DNA of 64,000 nt, taken from assembly GCF_017255015.1 (NCBI RefSeq), contig NZ_JAFKCS010000012.1, positions 1 through 64,000 of the forward strand, read 5' to 3'. Positions 9,682-18,383 of the stretch are shown piece after piece; position 1 is the first letter of the stretch, and each line of letters starts with the position of its first letter. The stretch is from Bowmanella yangjiangensis. Its GTDB lineage: Bacteria > Pseudomonadota > Gammaproteobacteria > Enterobacterales > Alteromonadaceae. The notes beneath the pieces are model-generated. The model was not told the origin of the DNA. It saw only the letters and a list, made by a program, of their open reading frames with translations, and ran no database searches. A program made the position numbers and the translations under genes.

Positions 9682-10666
9682 TTAGCCCAGAAGTTCGTTT
9701 CGCACTATCTCAGCACCAGCAGTTAATGCATGCAGCTTGCCTCTTGCCACACTGCGCGACAAAGGTGCCATACCGCAGTTAGTACAAGGATAGAGCTTGT
9801 CTGCATCCACAAACTGAAGGGCTTTTCGCAGGGTGGCTGCAACTTCCTCGGGCGTCTCAATGCTGTTGGTAGCCACATCAATGGCCCCCACCATCACTTT
9901 TTTGCCACGAATAAGCTCAAGCAGGTCTATTGGTACGCGCGAATTGTGACATTCCAGCGAGACAATATCGATTTTAGATTTTTGCAGCTTGGGAAAGGCT
10001 TCTTCATATTGGCGCCAATCAGAACCTAAGGTCTTCTTCCAATCCGTTTTGGCTTTGATACCGTAGCATTAGAAAATATGCACGTCCGTTTCACTTTTAA
10101 GACCTTCAATAGCGCGTTCCAGCGTGGCAATGCCCCAATCATTTACTTCATCAAAGAACACATTAAATGCCGGTTCATCAAATTGAATAATATCGACACC
10201 CGCCGCTTCCAGCTCCCTGGCTTCCTGATTAAGAATTTTGGCAAATTCCCAGGCCAGTTTTACCCGGCTTTTGTAGTGATCATTTAATCGGTTGCTTGGT
10301 TTGCTGGCGCAAGAACCTGGCATCCTCAACAAAAACCGGTTGTTGACGGGATACCGCGCCGACCACAGTAGGCACGCTGGCATCATAGCGGTCACGGATT
10401 TTTACCGTCTTGCGCTTCTCAAAATCAACGCCGCTTAGATGTTCAATAAAGGTGGTGACGAAATGCTGGCGCGTTTGCTCGCCGTCACTGACGACATCAA
10501 TACCGGCCTGTTGCTGTTCTTGTAAAGACACCCGCAAAGCATCTTGCTTGCCGTCAATCAGCTCCTGACCTTGCAACTTCCAAGGTGACCAAAGCACCTC
10601 AGGCTGAGCAAGCCAGGAGGGCTTGGGTAAACTGCCTGCGGTAGAAGTAGGTAGTAATTTCTTCAT
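9682..10666 (-). pseudogene. mesD: mesD remnant: core (MetE-like) folate-independent methionine synthase, broken
   Basis: Start ATG at 10666 (MKKLLPTSTAGSLPKP). The reading frame gives a MetE C-terminal-domain-like protein to about 10285, where the frame changes: QQTKQPIK runs into TGA while the homologous continuation DHYKSR is in another frame. Family sequences known to me have about 15 more residues here, so a deletion of roughly 44 bp is inferred. The frame continues to an in-frame TAA at the position where MetE-type proteins have H-x-C of the zinc site: here HIF-stop instead of HIC. After the stop the same frame continues through the conserved YPCTNCGMAPLSR to 9682. Both the truncation and the lost zinc Cys make it non-functional. 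It lies directly downstream of mesX. Confidence 0.85.
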
Positions 10667-10697
10667 AATAAATACTGCTGTCTTTTCAGGTTGGTGA

Positions 10698-11672
10698 TTA
10701 AGCGAAATTCGCAGACCATTGCTCAAGAATGTTTTGATATGGCTTGATAAAGTGCTCCTCAGCAAATTTACCCTGTTTGATCGCCAACTTGCTGCGCTCT
10801 TCCCGGTCATAAACAATCTGAGTGAGAGAATGATCGGAATTTTTCAGATTCGGCTGGTAACACCTGCCGGCAACCGCATTGGCATTGTAGATTTCAGGGC
10901 GGTATATCTTCTGAAAGGTTTCCATCGTACTGATGGTGCTGATTAGCTCGAGATTGCTGTAATCATTGAGTAAGTCACCAAAGAAGTAGAAGGCCAAAGG
11001 CGCAACACTATTGGGTGGCATAAAATAGCGCACCTGTAAGCCCATCTTTTGGAAGTACTGTTCCGTCAACGAGGACTCATTTGGCTGGTATTCAAAGCCC
11101 AATACGGGATGCTGATTATCGGTGCGGTGATAGGTCTTGTTGTCTGACACACTCAAGCAAATAACCGGCGGCTTTTTAAAATTCTCTTTATAAACATTTG
11201 AATTCACAAAGTACTGGAACAGCTTGCCATGCAGATCGCCAAAACCCTTGGGAATGCTGAACTTGGCTTGATCCTTATTATGTTCTAGCAGCAACACACT
11301 AAAATCATAGTCACGCACATAGGACGAGAAATTATTGCCGACAATGCCTTCAATCCGTTCATTGGTTTTATGGTCAAGGATATAGGTCTTCAGCACTTCA
11401 ATAGAGGGGAAGGTCCGGCCGCTACCCTCAATGTCCATATCCACAGAAATGATTTCAAGTTCCACCGAATAGCGGTCGCCCTTTGGGTTATCCCAATGCG
11501 CCAACGCATTGAAACTATTGTCAATCATCTTTAACGCATTACGCAGGTTCTGCTGGCGGCTCTCACCTCTGGCCAGGTTGGCAAAGTTGGTAGTAATACG
11601 CGTACTGTCTGACGGATGATAATTCTCATCGAGACAAATGCTTTTAATAGTGAATTTAAAGTCTTTATTCAT
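10698..11672 (-). CDS. mesX: MesX, DUF1852 partner of MesD methionine synthase
   Basis: 324 aa, intact, full family length by my recollection. DUF1852 proteins sit beside MesD-type methionine synthases and were shown in Acinetobacter to be needed for MesD activity (work of Price and colleagues on folate-independent methionine synthases). Recognisable stretches include the N-terminal FTIKSICLDENYHPS and PEIYNANAVAGRCYQPNL near the C-terminus. The gene is first in the mesX-mesD pair and 32 bp upstream of the mesD start. Since mesD is broken here, MesX has no local partner. Its chemistry is not known. The promoter lies in the gap shared with the metR-like gene. Confidence 0.85.
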   Translation of the reverse strand: MNKDFKFTIKSICLDENYHPSDSTRITTNFANLARGESRQQNLRNALKMIDNSFNALAHWDNPKGDRYSVELEIISVDMDIEGSGRTFPSIEVLKTYILDHKTNERIEGIVGNNFSSYVRDYDFSVLLLEHNKDQAKFSIPKGFGDLHGKLFQYFVNSNVYKENFKKPPVICLSVSDNKTYHRTDNQHPVLGFEYQPNESSLTEQYFQKMGLQVRYFMPPNSVAPLAFYFFGDLLNDYSNLELISTISTMETFQKIYRPEIYNANAVAGRCYQPNLKNSDHSLTQIVYDREERSKLAIKQGKFAEEHFIKPYQNILEQWSANFA

Positions 11673-11896
11673 GCTGATCTGACCTCCAATTTTCAGGGAT
11701 AAAACCCGAATTCATTCCTTGCTCTTGGTGGAAATTTAATTTGCTTCCCTGAGCGAGCCTGTAGCTAACCATCACCGTTTAATCTGATTTCCGCGCAAAT
11801 GGTGCGACGAAATAATCAACTGCAACTTTGTATAGAGTTAAGCGCTATGGGTACTTTATACTTGGCCATTCACATGAATAAAAATGATCTTATTTC

Positions 11897-11927
11897 ATAA
11901 ATTCATGAACACCACTCATGAATTTAT
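11897..11927. promoter_or_regulatory. Perfect inverted repeat, candidate MetR-type operator
   Basis: ATAAATTCATGA (11897-11908) and TCATGAATTTAT (11916-11927) are exact reverse complements with a 7-base spacer. The arms contain TTCA/TGAA, the half-sites of MetR operators. The repeat ends 18 bp before the LysR start codon, where an autoregulatory site could sit, and lies in the divergent region serving mesX. Confidence 0.65.
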
Positions 11928-11945
11928 ATTCTGCGGGAGCGCATC

Positions 11946-12836
11946 ATGTTGGAACGCATTCACCTGGCCATCCTGTCAGCCATTGAGGAACAAGGTACGC
12001 TAACGCAAGCGGCCGAAGCGCTTAACCTAACGCAGTCAGCCCTAAGCCATAGCATTAAAAAGCTGGAAGGGCAGATTGGCACAACAATCTGGGAGAAGCA
12101 GGGCCGCAATTTACGGCTGACCGCAGCAGGGAAGCGCATCCATGCGTTGTCCCGAAGGCTGCTGCCGCAGTTTGAACATACAGAGCTTTTACTTCAGCAA
12201 ATTGCCAAGGGCGAAATGGGCTCGCTGCGAATTGGCATGGAATGCCATCCTTGCTATCAGTGGTTGCTTAGAGTGGTAGCCCCCTTTCTGGAGCAATGGC
12301 CAGCGGTAGATATTGATGTCCGGCAGGAATTCCAGTTTGGCGGCTTGCGGGCCCTGTATGACTATGAAATAGATATGCTGGTCACGCCCGACCCTTTATT
12401 CAAACCCGAGTTGGAGTATTTCCCTGTGTTTGGCTATGAGCACCGTTTAGTGGTGGCCAAGTCTCATCCACTCGCCGGCCAGCAATGGGTGACCCCAGAA
12501 CAATTGAGCAACGAGGTACTGTTCACTTACCCCGTAGAACCGCAGCGCCTGGATATTTTCAGCCAGTTTCTGAACCCCGCCCAATGTACCGTTCGTCAGC
12601 ATAAAGTCATAGAAACCACCGAAATCATGCTGCAAATGGTGGCCAGCGGTCGCGGCATCTGCGCGTTACCCGGTTGGTTAGTGCAGGAATATGAATCAAG
12701 CTTACCTATAACCAGCCTGAGGATTGGTAAACAAGGCATTATGAAAAGCATTTTCCTGGGCATACGCAAAGGTGACGAGCGAATCCCCTATGTGACTGAT
12801 TTCATTAATCTGGCTGAACGCACATCACAAAAATAA
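11946..12836 (+). CDS. LysR-family regulator, MetR-like
   Basis: 296 aa. N-terminal winged helix-turn-helix in residues 1-60 (QAAEALNLTQSALSHSIKKLEGQIG), then a LysR effector domain. The start of the effector domain (LRIGMECHPCYQWL) resembles MetR, whose coinducer is homocysteine; other shared stretches include TYPVEPQRLDIFSQFL. It is divergent from mesX, so control of the methionine synthase genes is likely. Calling it true MetR is inference, since MetR paralogues exist beside mes genes. Confidence 0.8.
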   Translation: MLERIHLAILSAIEEQGTLTQAAEALNLTQSALSHSIKKLEGQIGTTIWEKQGRNLRLTAAGKRIHALSRRLLPQFEHTELLLQQIAKGEMGSLRIGMECHPCYQWLLRVVAPFLEQWPAVDIDVRQEFQFGGLRALYDYEIDMLVTPDPLFKPELEYFPVFGYEHRLVVAKSHPLAGQQWVTPEQLSNEVLFTYPVEPQRLDIFSQFLNPAQCTVRQHKVIETTEIMLQMVASGRGICALPGWLVQEYESSLPITSLRIGKQGIMKSIFLGIRKGDERIPYVTDFINLAERTSQK

Positions 12837-12921
12837 CAGGTCGGTGAACTCTGATTCACCAGGCCACAGCCTCTTCACATTCAACTGGATAGTGAGGCAC
12901 CTTGCGAGCAGGCTGCCGCCA

Positions 12922-13704
12922 CTAGCCCGCCATTAGCTGTTTCATTTCTTCTTGTGACTTACGCTTATGGTTGTCCACATAGGTTTGCAGGAAATCAAAT
13001 GTCGCCTTGGGATGCTCCCCCTGAACGATCTTGATCGCGGCATCTTTAATCAGGCTTTGATAGAGCAGAATTTCGTTACTGCGGGCGCTGAGTTTTTTGG
13101 CCAGCGGCGTAGTAATGCCATTAGCAATAAGCGCACCATACAAGGTCGTCAGCAGCGCCACCGCCATTTTCGGCCCGATGCTGGCAGGATCCTGCATATT
13201 TTGCAGCATGGCCACCAGCCCCACTAAAGTTCCTATCATGCCCATGGCCGGAGCAAATTCCGAAAACGCCATCAGTACTTTAACCGACTGCTGGTTACGT
13301 TCCCGGGTCAGGTAGATTTCTTTATTTAACAGGGCTTCGACCGTGGCAACGTCATAGCCATCCACCAGCATATCCATGGCTTTTTTGACAAAGGGGTCGG
13401 ACAGGCTTTCCTGCTCCAGTGCCAGCAAGCCACCGCGTCGCGATTTATCTGCCAGCCGCACACAGGTCTCAATGGCCTGCGCCATATCCAACTTATTACG
13501 CCGAAACGCATGCACAATATTGCCGATGGCCTTAAAAAACACCTCAGGTCGTACACTTAGAATCACCGCCCCAAAAGTACCTATAATGACAATCGCAATG
13601 GACGGCGCATTAATATAGCTAAGCAACGATTCACCGCCGCTAACAATCCCCAACACAAGCGCGGCAATGACCAGCAGTATGCCGATGACTGACCCTTTAT
13701 CCAT
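12922..13704 (-). CDS. pomA: Flagellar stator protein PomA/MotA-like
   Basis: 260 aa from the ATG at 13704; an in-frame earlier start at 13743 would overlap the upstream gene. Four membrane segments: near 5-25, 30-50, 148-170 and 180-203. The segment FAPAMGMIGTLVGLVAMLQNM is the conserved third-helix region of PomA, and GGLLALEQES is a typical cytoplasmic-loop block. With PomB it forms the ion channel that drives flagellar rotation, probably with Na+. It begins 10 bases after the pomB stop, the reverse of the usual pomA-pomB order. Confidence 0.82.
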   Translation of the reverse strand: MDKGSVIGILLVIAALVLGIVSGGESLLSYINAPSIAIVIIGTFGAVILSVRPEVFFKAIGNIVHAFRRNKLDMAQAIETCVRLADKSRRGGLLALEQESLSDPFVKKAMDMLVDGYDVATVEALLNKEIYLTRERNQQSVKVLMAFSEFAPAMGMIGTLVGLVAMLQNMQDPASIGPKMAVALLTTLYGALIANGITTPLAKKLSARSNEILLYQSLIKDAAIKIVQGEHPKATFDFLQTYVDNHKRKSQEEMKQLMAG

Positions 13705-13714
13705 ACAACTTTCC

Positions 13715-14560
13715 TCATTCGAGCTTAGAGAGTGACAAGTCACCGCTTACGGCCTTGCCTTGGGTTAAGATAATTTCGACCCGACGGTTACGGGCTCGGT
13801 TGGCTGCGTTACTGTTGGGTAGCAGAGGTTGCGTGTCCGCCAATCCTTCAACCTTCAAGCGCCAACGGATATCTGGATTGCGTAATACCCGGGCGATGGC
13901 AATGGCTCTGGCAGCAGATAATTCCAGATTGTCCTCAAACAGCTCATTACGTTGGGGAAGATTATCAGTATGGCCGCTGACAATAATCTCGCCTGGCACG
14001 TCACTGATGATCTCAGCAATCTGTTTAACCAGAGGAATAAATTGCGGCTGCAAAAACGCGCTGCCAGTGGCAAAAGCACCTTTTTCCTGAATACGAATAA
14101 TCAATTGCTGACCGAGATTATCCAGCTCAAAGCTTCCCCGGCGCAGATGTTCCTGCATGTCATTTTGTATGCGGGTCTGAGCCTGTTTAAGCGACTGATT
14201 GAGTGCATCCTGAGCAACCTCTTGCGGCCCTGCGGACCTTGGAACAAAAGGCTGCGAATCACTGCTGGTGTGCTGACGCACTTGGTTGATTGGGCTGGGC
14301 TCGGGCCGACCGGGACTAAACTCCTGGGCAATAACACTGGTGCCCTTTGGAATATCCTCCGCAGGAATTTGCTGCTGCACACCAAAGGCATGCTTCATTG
14401 AACCCGCCAGTTGCTTGAATTTGATCACATCAATTTCAGAGAAAGACAGCAACAATACGAAAAAGCACATCAGCAGCGACATCAGATCTGCGAAGGTGGC
14501 TAACCAGCCTTGCTCACCTTCGCTTCGCTCAGTTTCATGCAGTAGTTCACGGCTATCCAT
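13715..14560 (-). CDS. pomB: Flagellar stator protein PomB/MotB-like
   Basis: 281 aa. A single TM helix near 22-42 contains FADLMSLLMCFFVLLLSFSE with the channel Asp at residue 25. The following KFKQLAGSMKHAFGVQ and PKGTSVIAQEFSPGRPEP are very like Vibrio PomB. The C-terminal OmpA-type peptidoglycan-binding domain (SGHTDN, then NRARNRRVEI) spans about 150-270. Its start overlaps the end of the upstream membrane-protein gene by 8 bp. The similarity to PomB suggests Na+ coupling, by inference. Confidence 0.85.
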   Translation of the reverse strand: MDSRELLHETERSEGEQGWLATFADLMSLLMCFFVLLLSFSEIDVIKFKQLAGSMKHAFGVQQQIPAEDIPKGTSVIAQEFSPGRPEPSPINQVRQHTSSDSQPFVPRSAGPQEVAQDALNQSLKQAQTRIQNDMQEHLRRGSFELDNLGQQLIIRIQEKGAFATGSAFLQPQFIPLVKQIAEIISDVPGEIIVSGHTDNLPQRNELFEDNLELSAARAIAIARVLRNPDIRWRLKVEGLADTQPLLPNSNAANRARNRRVEIILTQGKAVSGDLSLSKLE

Positions 14561-15263
14561 GACGATATCTGGCTGAATGCCTCAAGCGTTTAACCGCCAT
14601 ATAGGCCAGAGGCGGAACGCTGTAGCAAATATGTAGCAGCATGAAAGCCAATAACGGCCCAACCTGCTTAGCTGGCGGCGCATGCCAGAAAATATACAGC
14701 TTACCTACCACATAAGGCATAAAGACCAACATCAGTGCCATTAAAGCAAATCCCACGGTGCTGCTAGCTTTACGGCGATAGTAAAGGTATGCCGCGGCAA
14801 CACTTAGCAGGCTCCAGATGAGTGCTGGGGGATGCATTAAGAACCACAAGTCCTCTGTCCGCCGCAGCGCCTCAGGAAACTGTCCCCAAATGGCGGATTC
14901 GGTTAGCAGGCCTGCAATCTGCCCGGATACCAGGCGCTGCATGCCCTGCTCCACACCAGCAGGAAAGACATCAAAGTTGGATAACCAGGCGACAAATGCG
15001 ATCAACACTGGCACCAAAATCAGACAAGCACAGACCACTAAGCATGACAATCTTGCCAGCAGAATTGAGTGCTCTACCGCATAGGGCAAGCTGCGTAGCA
15101 CCTGCTGCCAGTACCAATAGTGTGCCGCTCTGGGGTCTTTTGCTGCTCGCCACAGAAATTCTTCAGATAAATCCCCGAGCATCTCATCAGACCGTCCTAT
15201 CAAAAGCGCAAGCAGCCCCTCAGCTAGGCGGGGTGGTTTGCAGTTATGCGAAAGCTCAGCCAT
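14553..15263 (-). CDS. Membrane protein with PadR-associated permease prefix domain
   Basis: 236 aa. The N-terminus (PPRLAEGLLALLIG, then LGDLSEEFLWRA, then AHYWYWQQVLRSLP, residues 10-60) matches the permease prefix domain found in front of MacB/FtsX-type permeases encoded next to PadR regulators. No ABC permease follows: about four TM helices (near 68-92, 143-162, 170-190 and 205-222) complete the protein. It overlaps padR by 8 bp upstream and pomB by 8 bp downstream. Function unknown. Confidence 0.7.
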   Translation of the reverse strand: MAELSHNCKPPRLAEGLLALLIGRSDEMLGDLSEEFLWRAAKDPRAAHYWYWQQVLRSLPYAVEHSILLARLSCLVVCACLILVPVLIAFVAWLSNFDVFPAGVEQGMQRLVSGQIAGLLTESAIWGQFPEALRRTEDLWFLMHPPALIWSLLSVAAAYLYYRRKASSTVGFALMALMLVFMPYVVGKLYIFWHAPPAKQVGPLLAFMLLHICYSVPPLAYMAVKRLRHSARYRHG

Positions 15264-15603
15264 AACGATGCTCCTGATGAGTACCTAGCACTATTCCTTG
15301 CCACATAGTGTCCAACGCCGTTTTACACTGCTGCAAAGCGAGTTTTCCCTTAGCGCTGACTTCAAAGTAACGCTTGGCACGCCCCCCTCTTTCCGGAGTC
15401 GCATCCCCCAACCAGGACCTGACCATGCCTTTCTTTTCAAGCCGCTCCAAAGTGGCGTACAAGGCGCCAATCGCAACATCACGGCCGATCTTGTCATGCA
15501 ATAATTGACGAATAACCGCGCCATAACCGCAATTATCTAATTGCAATAATGCCAATAGGGTTATCTGTTCAAACTCACCGAGAATTTTGCCGGGTTCAGC
15601 CAC
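15256..15603 (-). CDS. PadR-family transcriptional regulator
   Basis: 115 aa, GTG start. The winged-helix core is visible (LGEFEQITLLALLQL, then GYGAVIRQLL, then IGALYATLERLEKKGMVRSWLGD, then GGRAKRYFEVSAKGKLAL). Members usually repress their own operon in response to small molecules or stress. It is first in an apparent four-gene operon with the prefix-domain protein, pomB and pomA, and an inverted repeat lies just upstream. Confidence 0.88.
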   Translation of the reverse strand: MAEPGKILGEFEQITLLALLQLDNCGYGAVIRQLLHDKIGRDVAIGALYATLERLEKKGMVRSWLGDATPERGGRAKRYFEVSAKGKLALQQCKTALDTMWQGIVLGTHQEHRYG

Positions 15604-15617
15604 AGATTCATCTCATT

Positions 15618-15673
15618 TATCTACTTTGTAGTAGAAATAAACCAAGGTGAAAATAATTTCTACTATTTTGTAG
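15618..15673. promoter_or_regulatory. Inverted repeat upstream of padR, candidate PadR operator
   Basis: CTACTTTGTAGTAGAAAT (15620-15637) and ATTTCTACTATTTTGTAG (15655-15672) are imperfect reverse complements (14 of 18 pairs). Each arm also carries CTAC...GTAG dyads. This fits a dimeric PadR site over the operon promoter. Confidence 0.6.
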
Positions 15674-15711
15674 TTTTTATAGGTATAGAATTAAATGCAT
15701 CCGGCAGCGAA

Positions 15712-16221
15712 TTAATACCCAGCCGTGCGCTGAAAGAGAATCAGGTTATCGCTAGAGCCTTCGAGCTGATAGGGACCTAGTGATAAAAAACCGGCTTTAT
15801 CCAACTGACGAATAGATGCGCTATTGTCCGCCTGGCAATAGGCCATTAAGGTATTCAATCCTTTAGCAGTGGCATGTTCAAGCACGGCTTGGATGGCTTC
15901 ACTCGCGTAACCCGCTCCCCGCCCCTTGGGCAGAAATGCATACCCGAGATCGGGATGGTCCAGATAATCTCGCTTTAACAGACCACATAGGCCAATCGCA
16001 TCATCACTCTCTTTTAAGCCCACTCGCAGCAGACAAAATCCTTTGTCCTGATACATAGCTAACGGCCCTTCCTGAATATGTCGACGGGCGTCGTCCAGAC
16101 TTCGTACGTTTTTATCACCTATATACTGCAAAAACCCTGGATCATTCAGCAGTTCAAGGATAAAGCCTGCATCTTCGTCGGTCAGCAGGCGTAAAGACAA
16201 TCTTGGCGTGGTTAACTGCAT
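15712..16221 (-). CDS. GNAT N-acetyltransferase, RimJ/RimL type
   Basis: 169 aa from MQLTTPRLSLRLL at 16221; an in-frame ATG at 16290 would add 23 residues. The fold signature is clear: LRLLTDEDAGFILELLNDPGFLQYIG, then LGYAFLPKGRGAGYASEAIQAVLEHA with the acetyl-CoA loop, then NSASIRQLDKAGF. Such enzymes acetylate protein N-termini, amino acids or drugs; the substrate cannot be told here. No operon partner is evident. Confidence 0.85.
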   Translation of the reverse strand: MQLTTPRLSLRLLTDEDAGFILELLNDPGFLQYIGDKNVRSLDDARRHIQEGPLAMYQDKGFCLLRVGLKESDDAIGLCGLLKRDYLDHPDLGYAFLPKGRGAGYASEAIQAVLEHATAKGLNTLMAYCQADNSASIRQLDKAGFLSLGPYQLEGSSDNLILFQRTAGY

Positions 16222-16335
16222 GGGTGGCGTAAAAAGTGAAATGGCGTTGCCATCATAGCGCGGCAATAGGTCACTGCCAATTGCCGCCATGGGTTATCCG
16301 TGAATCAGGTCGAGCACAGGATGGGAAAAGACCCA

Positions 16336-16515
16336 CTAACCACGTTGTTGGCGATATACCAACCCAGCCAGTGCCAGCAGAAACAACACCAGAAGCGAAG
16401 GCTCGGGTACCCTAGCGACACTGGGCCCGTAGTCTATGCTGTCAAAACCCGGTCCGAAATCATTACCGCCCAGTGCCAGGGTATAAGAACCTGCGGCCAG
16501 GTTTATGCCAAACAC
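16336..16515 (-). pseudogene. PEP-CTERM protein C-terminal remnant
   Basis: On the minus strand a 59-codon open stretch ends with a PEP-CTERM sorting signal: VPEPS, a hydrophobic helix (LLVLFLLALAGLVY) and a basic RQQRG tail before TAG. The preceding part (GSYTLALGGNDFGPGFDSIDYG) is typical of the end of such exported proteins. A TGA closes the frame upstream at 16516-16518, and no signal peptide is found, so only the tail survives. PEP-CTERM proteins are exported and processed by exosortase. Confidence 0.75.
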
Positions 16516-16603
16516 TCAAGCCCATAATCCCTCCGCCACTTGCCTAGTCAGCCTTACTATGTAAAAGGATTATGTCGACTGGATGACGAAATTATGAACG
16601 GTT

Positions 16604-17314
16604 TTAGTCGGCCAGATAGTACTCGATAGTCGACACCACCCGGATAGTCTTAATATGCGGGTTGTTTTTATCCCTGTCTTCAATACTGAACTGGCCCTGC
16701 GAGGCGCGGCGAATTTTGCCCACCTGACTTTGCGAATCCTTGGCAAACTTTTCTGCCACGGCTCTGGCGTTGGTGGTAGCTTCCTGCACCATTTCCGGTT
16801 TCAGTGCATTCAGGCCGGTGAATTGATATTCGGTCATATGCTCATAGTTGTTGGCGCTAAACACCAATCCTTGTTTACCCAGCTCAACAATATCCTGCAT
16901 GGCATCACGAACCAGGTCTATCTGCGGCGAATAGACAGTCACCACTTGCGTGGCCAGAAAACGAAATTCGGCTTTTTCGCCGCCACCCCATTGCTGAGCG
17001 GATTTGTCAGTAACAGACGGCGCATTGATACTCACCGCACTTTCATCAATTCCCTTGAGAGTGAGGTAAGCACGGATCTTCTCGACATTCTTTTCCATAT
17101 CCAGATACAGCTGTTCCAGATCGTTACCGGCCTCGGTAAAAGCAACAGGCCATATCACTACGTCTGCCTGTACTTCCCGTTCAGACAGGCCTTTAACCGT
17201 CACGGTGCGCTCGTATTCTTTAACCTCAATGGCAGCATTACCGAGCAGATAACCTAATAGCACCAGGCCCAAAAAGACGCCCAATGCCAGCAGGTTGTTC
17301 TGTTGTTTTTCCAT
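16604..17314 (-). CDS. SIMPL domain (DUF541) membrane-anchored protein
   Basis: 236 aa. An N-terminal uncleaved signal anchor (LLALGVFLGLVLLGYLLGNA, residues 8-27) precedes a periplasmic SIMPL domain, visible as RTVTVKGLSEREVQADVVIWPVAF and later TTNARAVAEKFAKDSQSQVGKI. SIMPL/Oscp1 proteins such as E. coli YggE are linked to oxidative-stress tolerance, but the molecular role is not established. No operon partner is evident. Confidence 0.85.
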   Translation of the reverse strand: MEKQQNNLLALGVFLGLVLLGYLLGNAAIEVKEYERTVTVKGLSEREVQADVVIWPVAFTEAGNDLEQLYLDMEKNVEKIRAYLTLKGIDESAVSINAPSVTDKSAQQWGGGEKAEFRFLATQVVTVYSPQIDLVRDAMQDIVELGKQGLVFSANNYEHMTEYQFTGLNALKPEMVQEATTNARAVAEKFAKDSQSQVGKIRRASQGQFSIEDRDKNNPHIKTIRVVSTIEYYLAD

Positions 17315-17409
17315 GTTATTTCTCTCTTATGTTTAAGCTTTTAGCCAAGCCTAACGGCAAATCCTGGCAATACTATGGCAGCAAAAAGATGAATAGGGGA
17401 TGACGCGAC

Positions 17410-18096
17410 TTAAGAACGAGGCAAAAAGCCGAATAAGCGTTTACTCCAATCCTCAACATGACCTTGTTCAAGTCGTTGCCTGGCTTTGCTTTTCCAGCTC
17501 TCCGACAGCGCCTCACAAGCCAGAAGTTGTTGTAAGAATAATGGATTAAGGGGATGATTGAAAAACTGCCAGGCCACCATACGTACAGTTAACTCCGGCC
17601 AAGCGCGCGTAAGCAGACTAATTTTATCTCCGGGCGACACCCAACCAGGCTCCAACACACGCAGCAAATAGCCAGCCTTACCGGTAAGCTGTAGCTGCAA
17701 GGCTAAATCCGGTACCCCAAAGCGCAGATTAAGTTTAAAGCAGGGAGAGCGTGGCTGACTAATCTGAACTTTTGCCTGACCAAGCTGAAAAACATCGCCA
17801 ATACAGACTTGCTCCTCAGCCATGCCGGTCAGACTGATATTTTCGCCAAAGGCCCCGGGAGCAAAGTCCGGATGCTCGGGATACTGCAGTTGCCAGTAAG
17901 CATAATGCTCTACCGGGTAGAGATGTACGGCCCGATCCGGGCCACCGTGGTGCTTAGGATCGGCCTGTTCATCACCGGCAAAACCGCTCTCGCTGAGCAG
18001 TAAAGGTTCTTCTTGCTGTTGCTTGCAGATAGCGCTGTGAACATTCTTGCTCAACTTGCCTGATTTACCCACAAACAGCTCTACTGTTCCGTTCAT
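17410..18096 (-). CDS. MOSC domain protein, YiiM-like
   Basis: 228 aa from the ATG at 18096, chosen because AGGGGG lies just upstream; a start at 18114 adds 6 residues. The MOSC core (GFAGDEQADPKHHGGPDRAVHLYPVEHY, then PGAFGENISLTGM, then QPRSPCFKLNLRFG with the conserved Cys) is followed by a C-terminal alpha-helical domain, as in YiiM. YiiM-type proteins carry molybdenum cofactor and reduce N-hydroxylated compounds. The conserved Cys that would bind Mo is present. Confidence 0.85.
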   Translation of the reverse strand: MNGTVELFVGKSGKLSKNVHSAICKQQQEEPLLLSESGFAGDEQADPKHHGGPDRAVHLYPVEHYAYWQLQYPEHPDFAPGAFGENISLTGMAEEQVCIGDVFQLGQAKVQISQPRSPCFKLNLRFGVPDLALQLQLTGKAGYLLRVLEPGWVSPGDKISLLTRAWPELTVRMVAWQFFNHPLNPLFLQQLLACEALSESWKSKARQRLEQGHVEDWSKRLFGFLPRS

Positions 18097-18383
18097 TGTT
18101 CCCCCTAGCCTCATACTTCCTTACCCAACTGACAACGCGAGTACCAAGGCTGCAGAGTATTCTACACATTCCCGCTTAACTGATAAAAGCCGTGCACCGA
18201 GCCAATCAAAAATACAACTTTTAACTTCTTGCGGGTTTGCAATCTAATACACTATGACCTTATTAGCTTAGTTGCAGAGCCTGTATGTATCGCCTGGGGA
18301 GAAGCTAATCTAGAGCGCATCCTAAGCAATCCATTCACTACTAGTGAAAACTCGCTAGAGATTAAATTATTGAGGTCCACATT

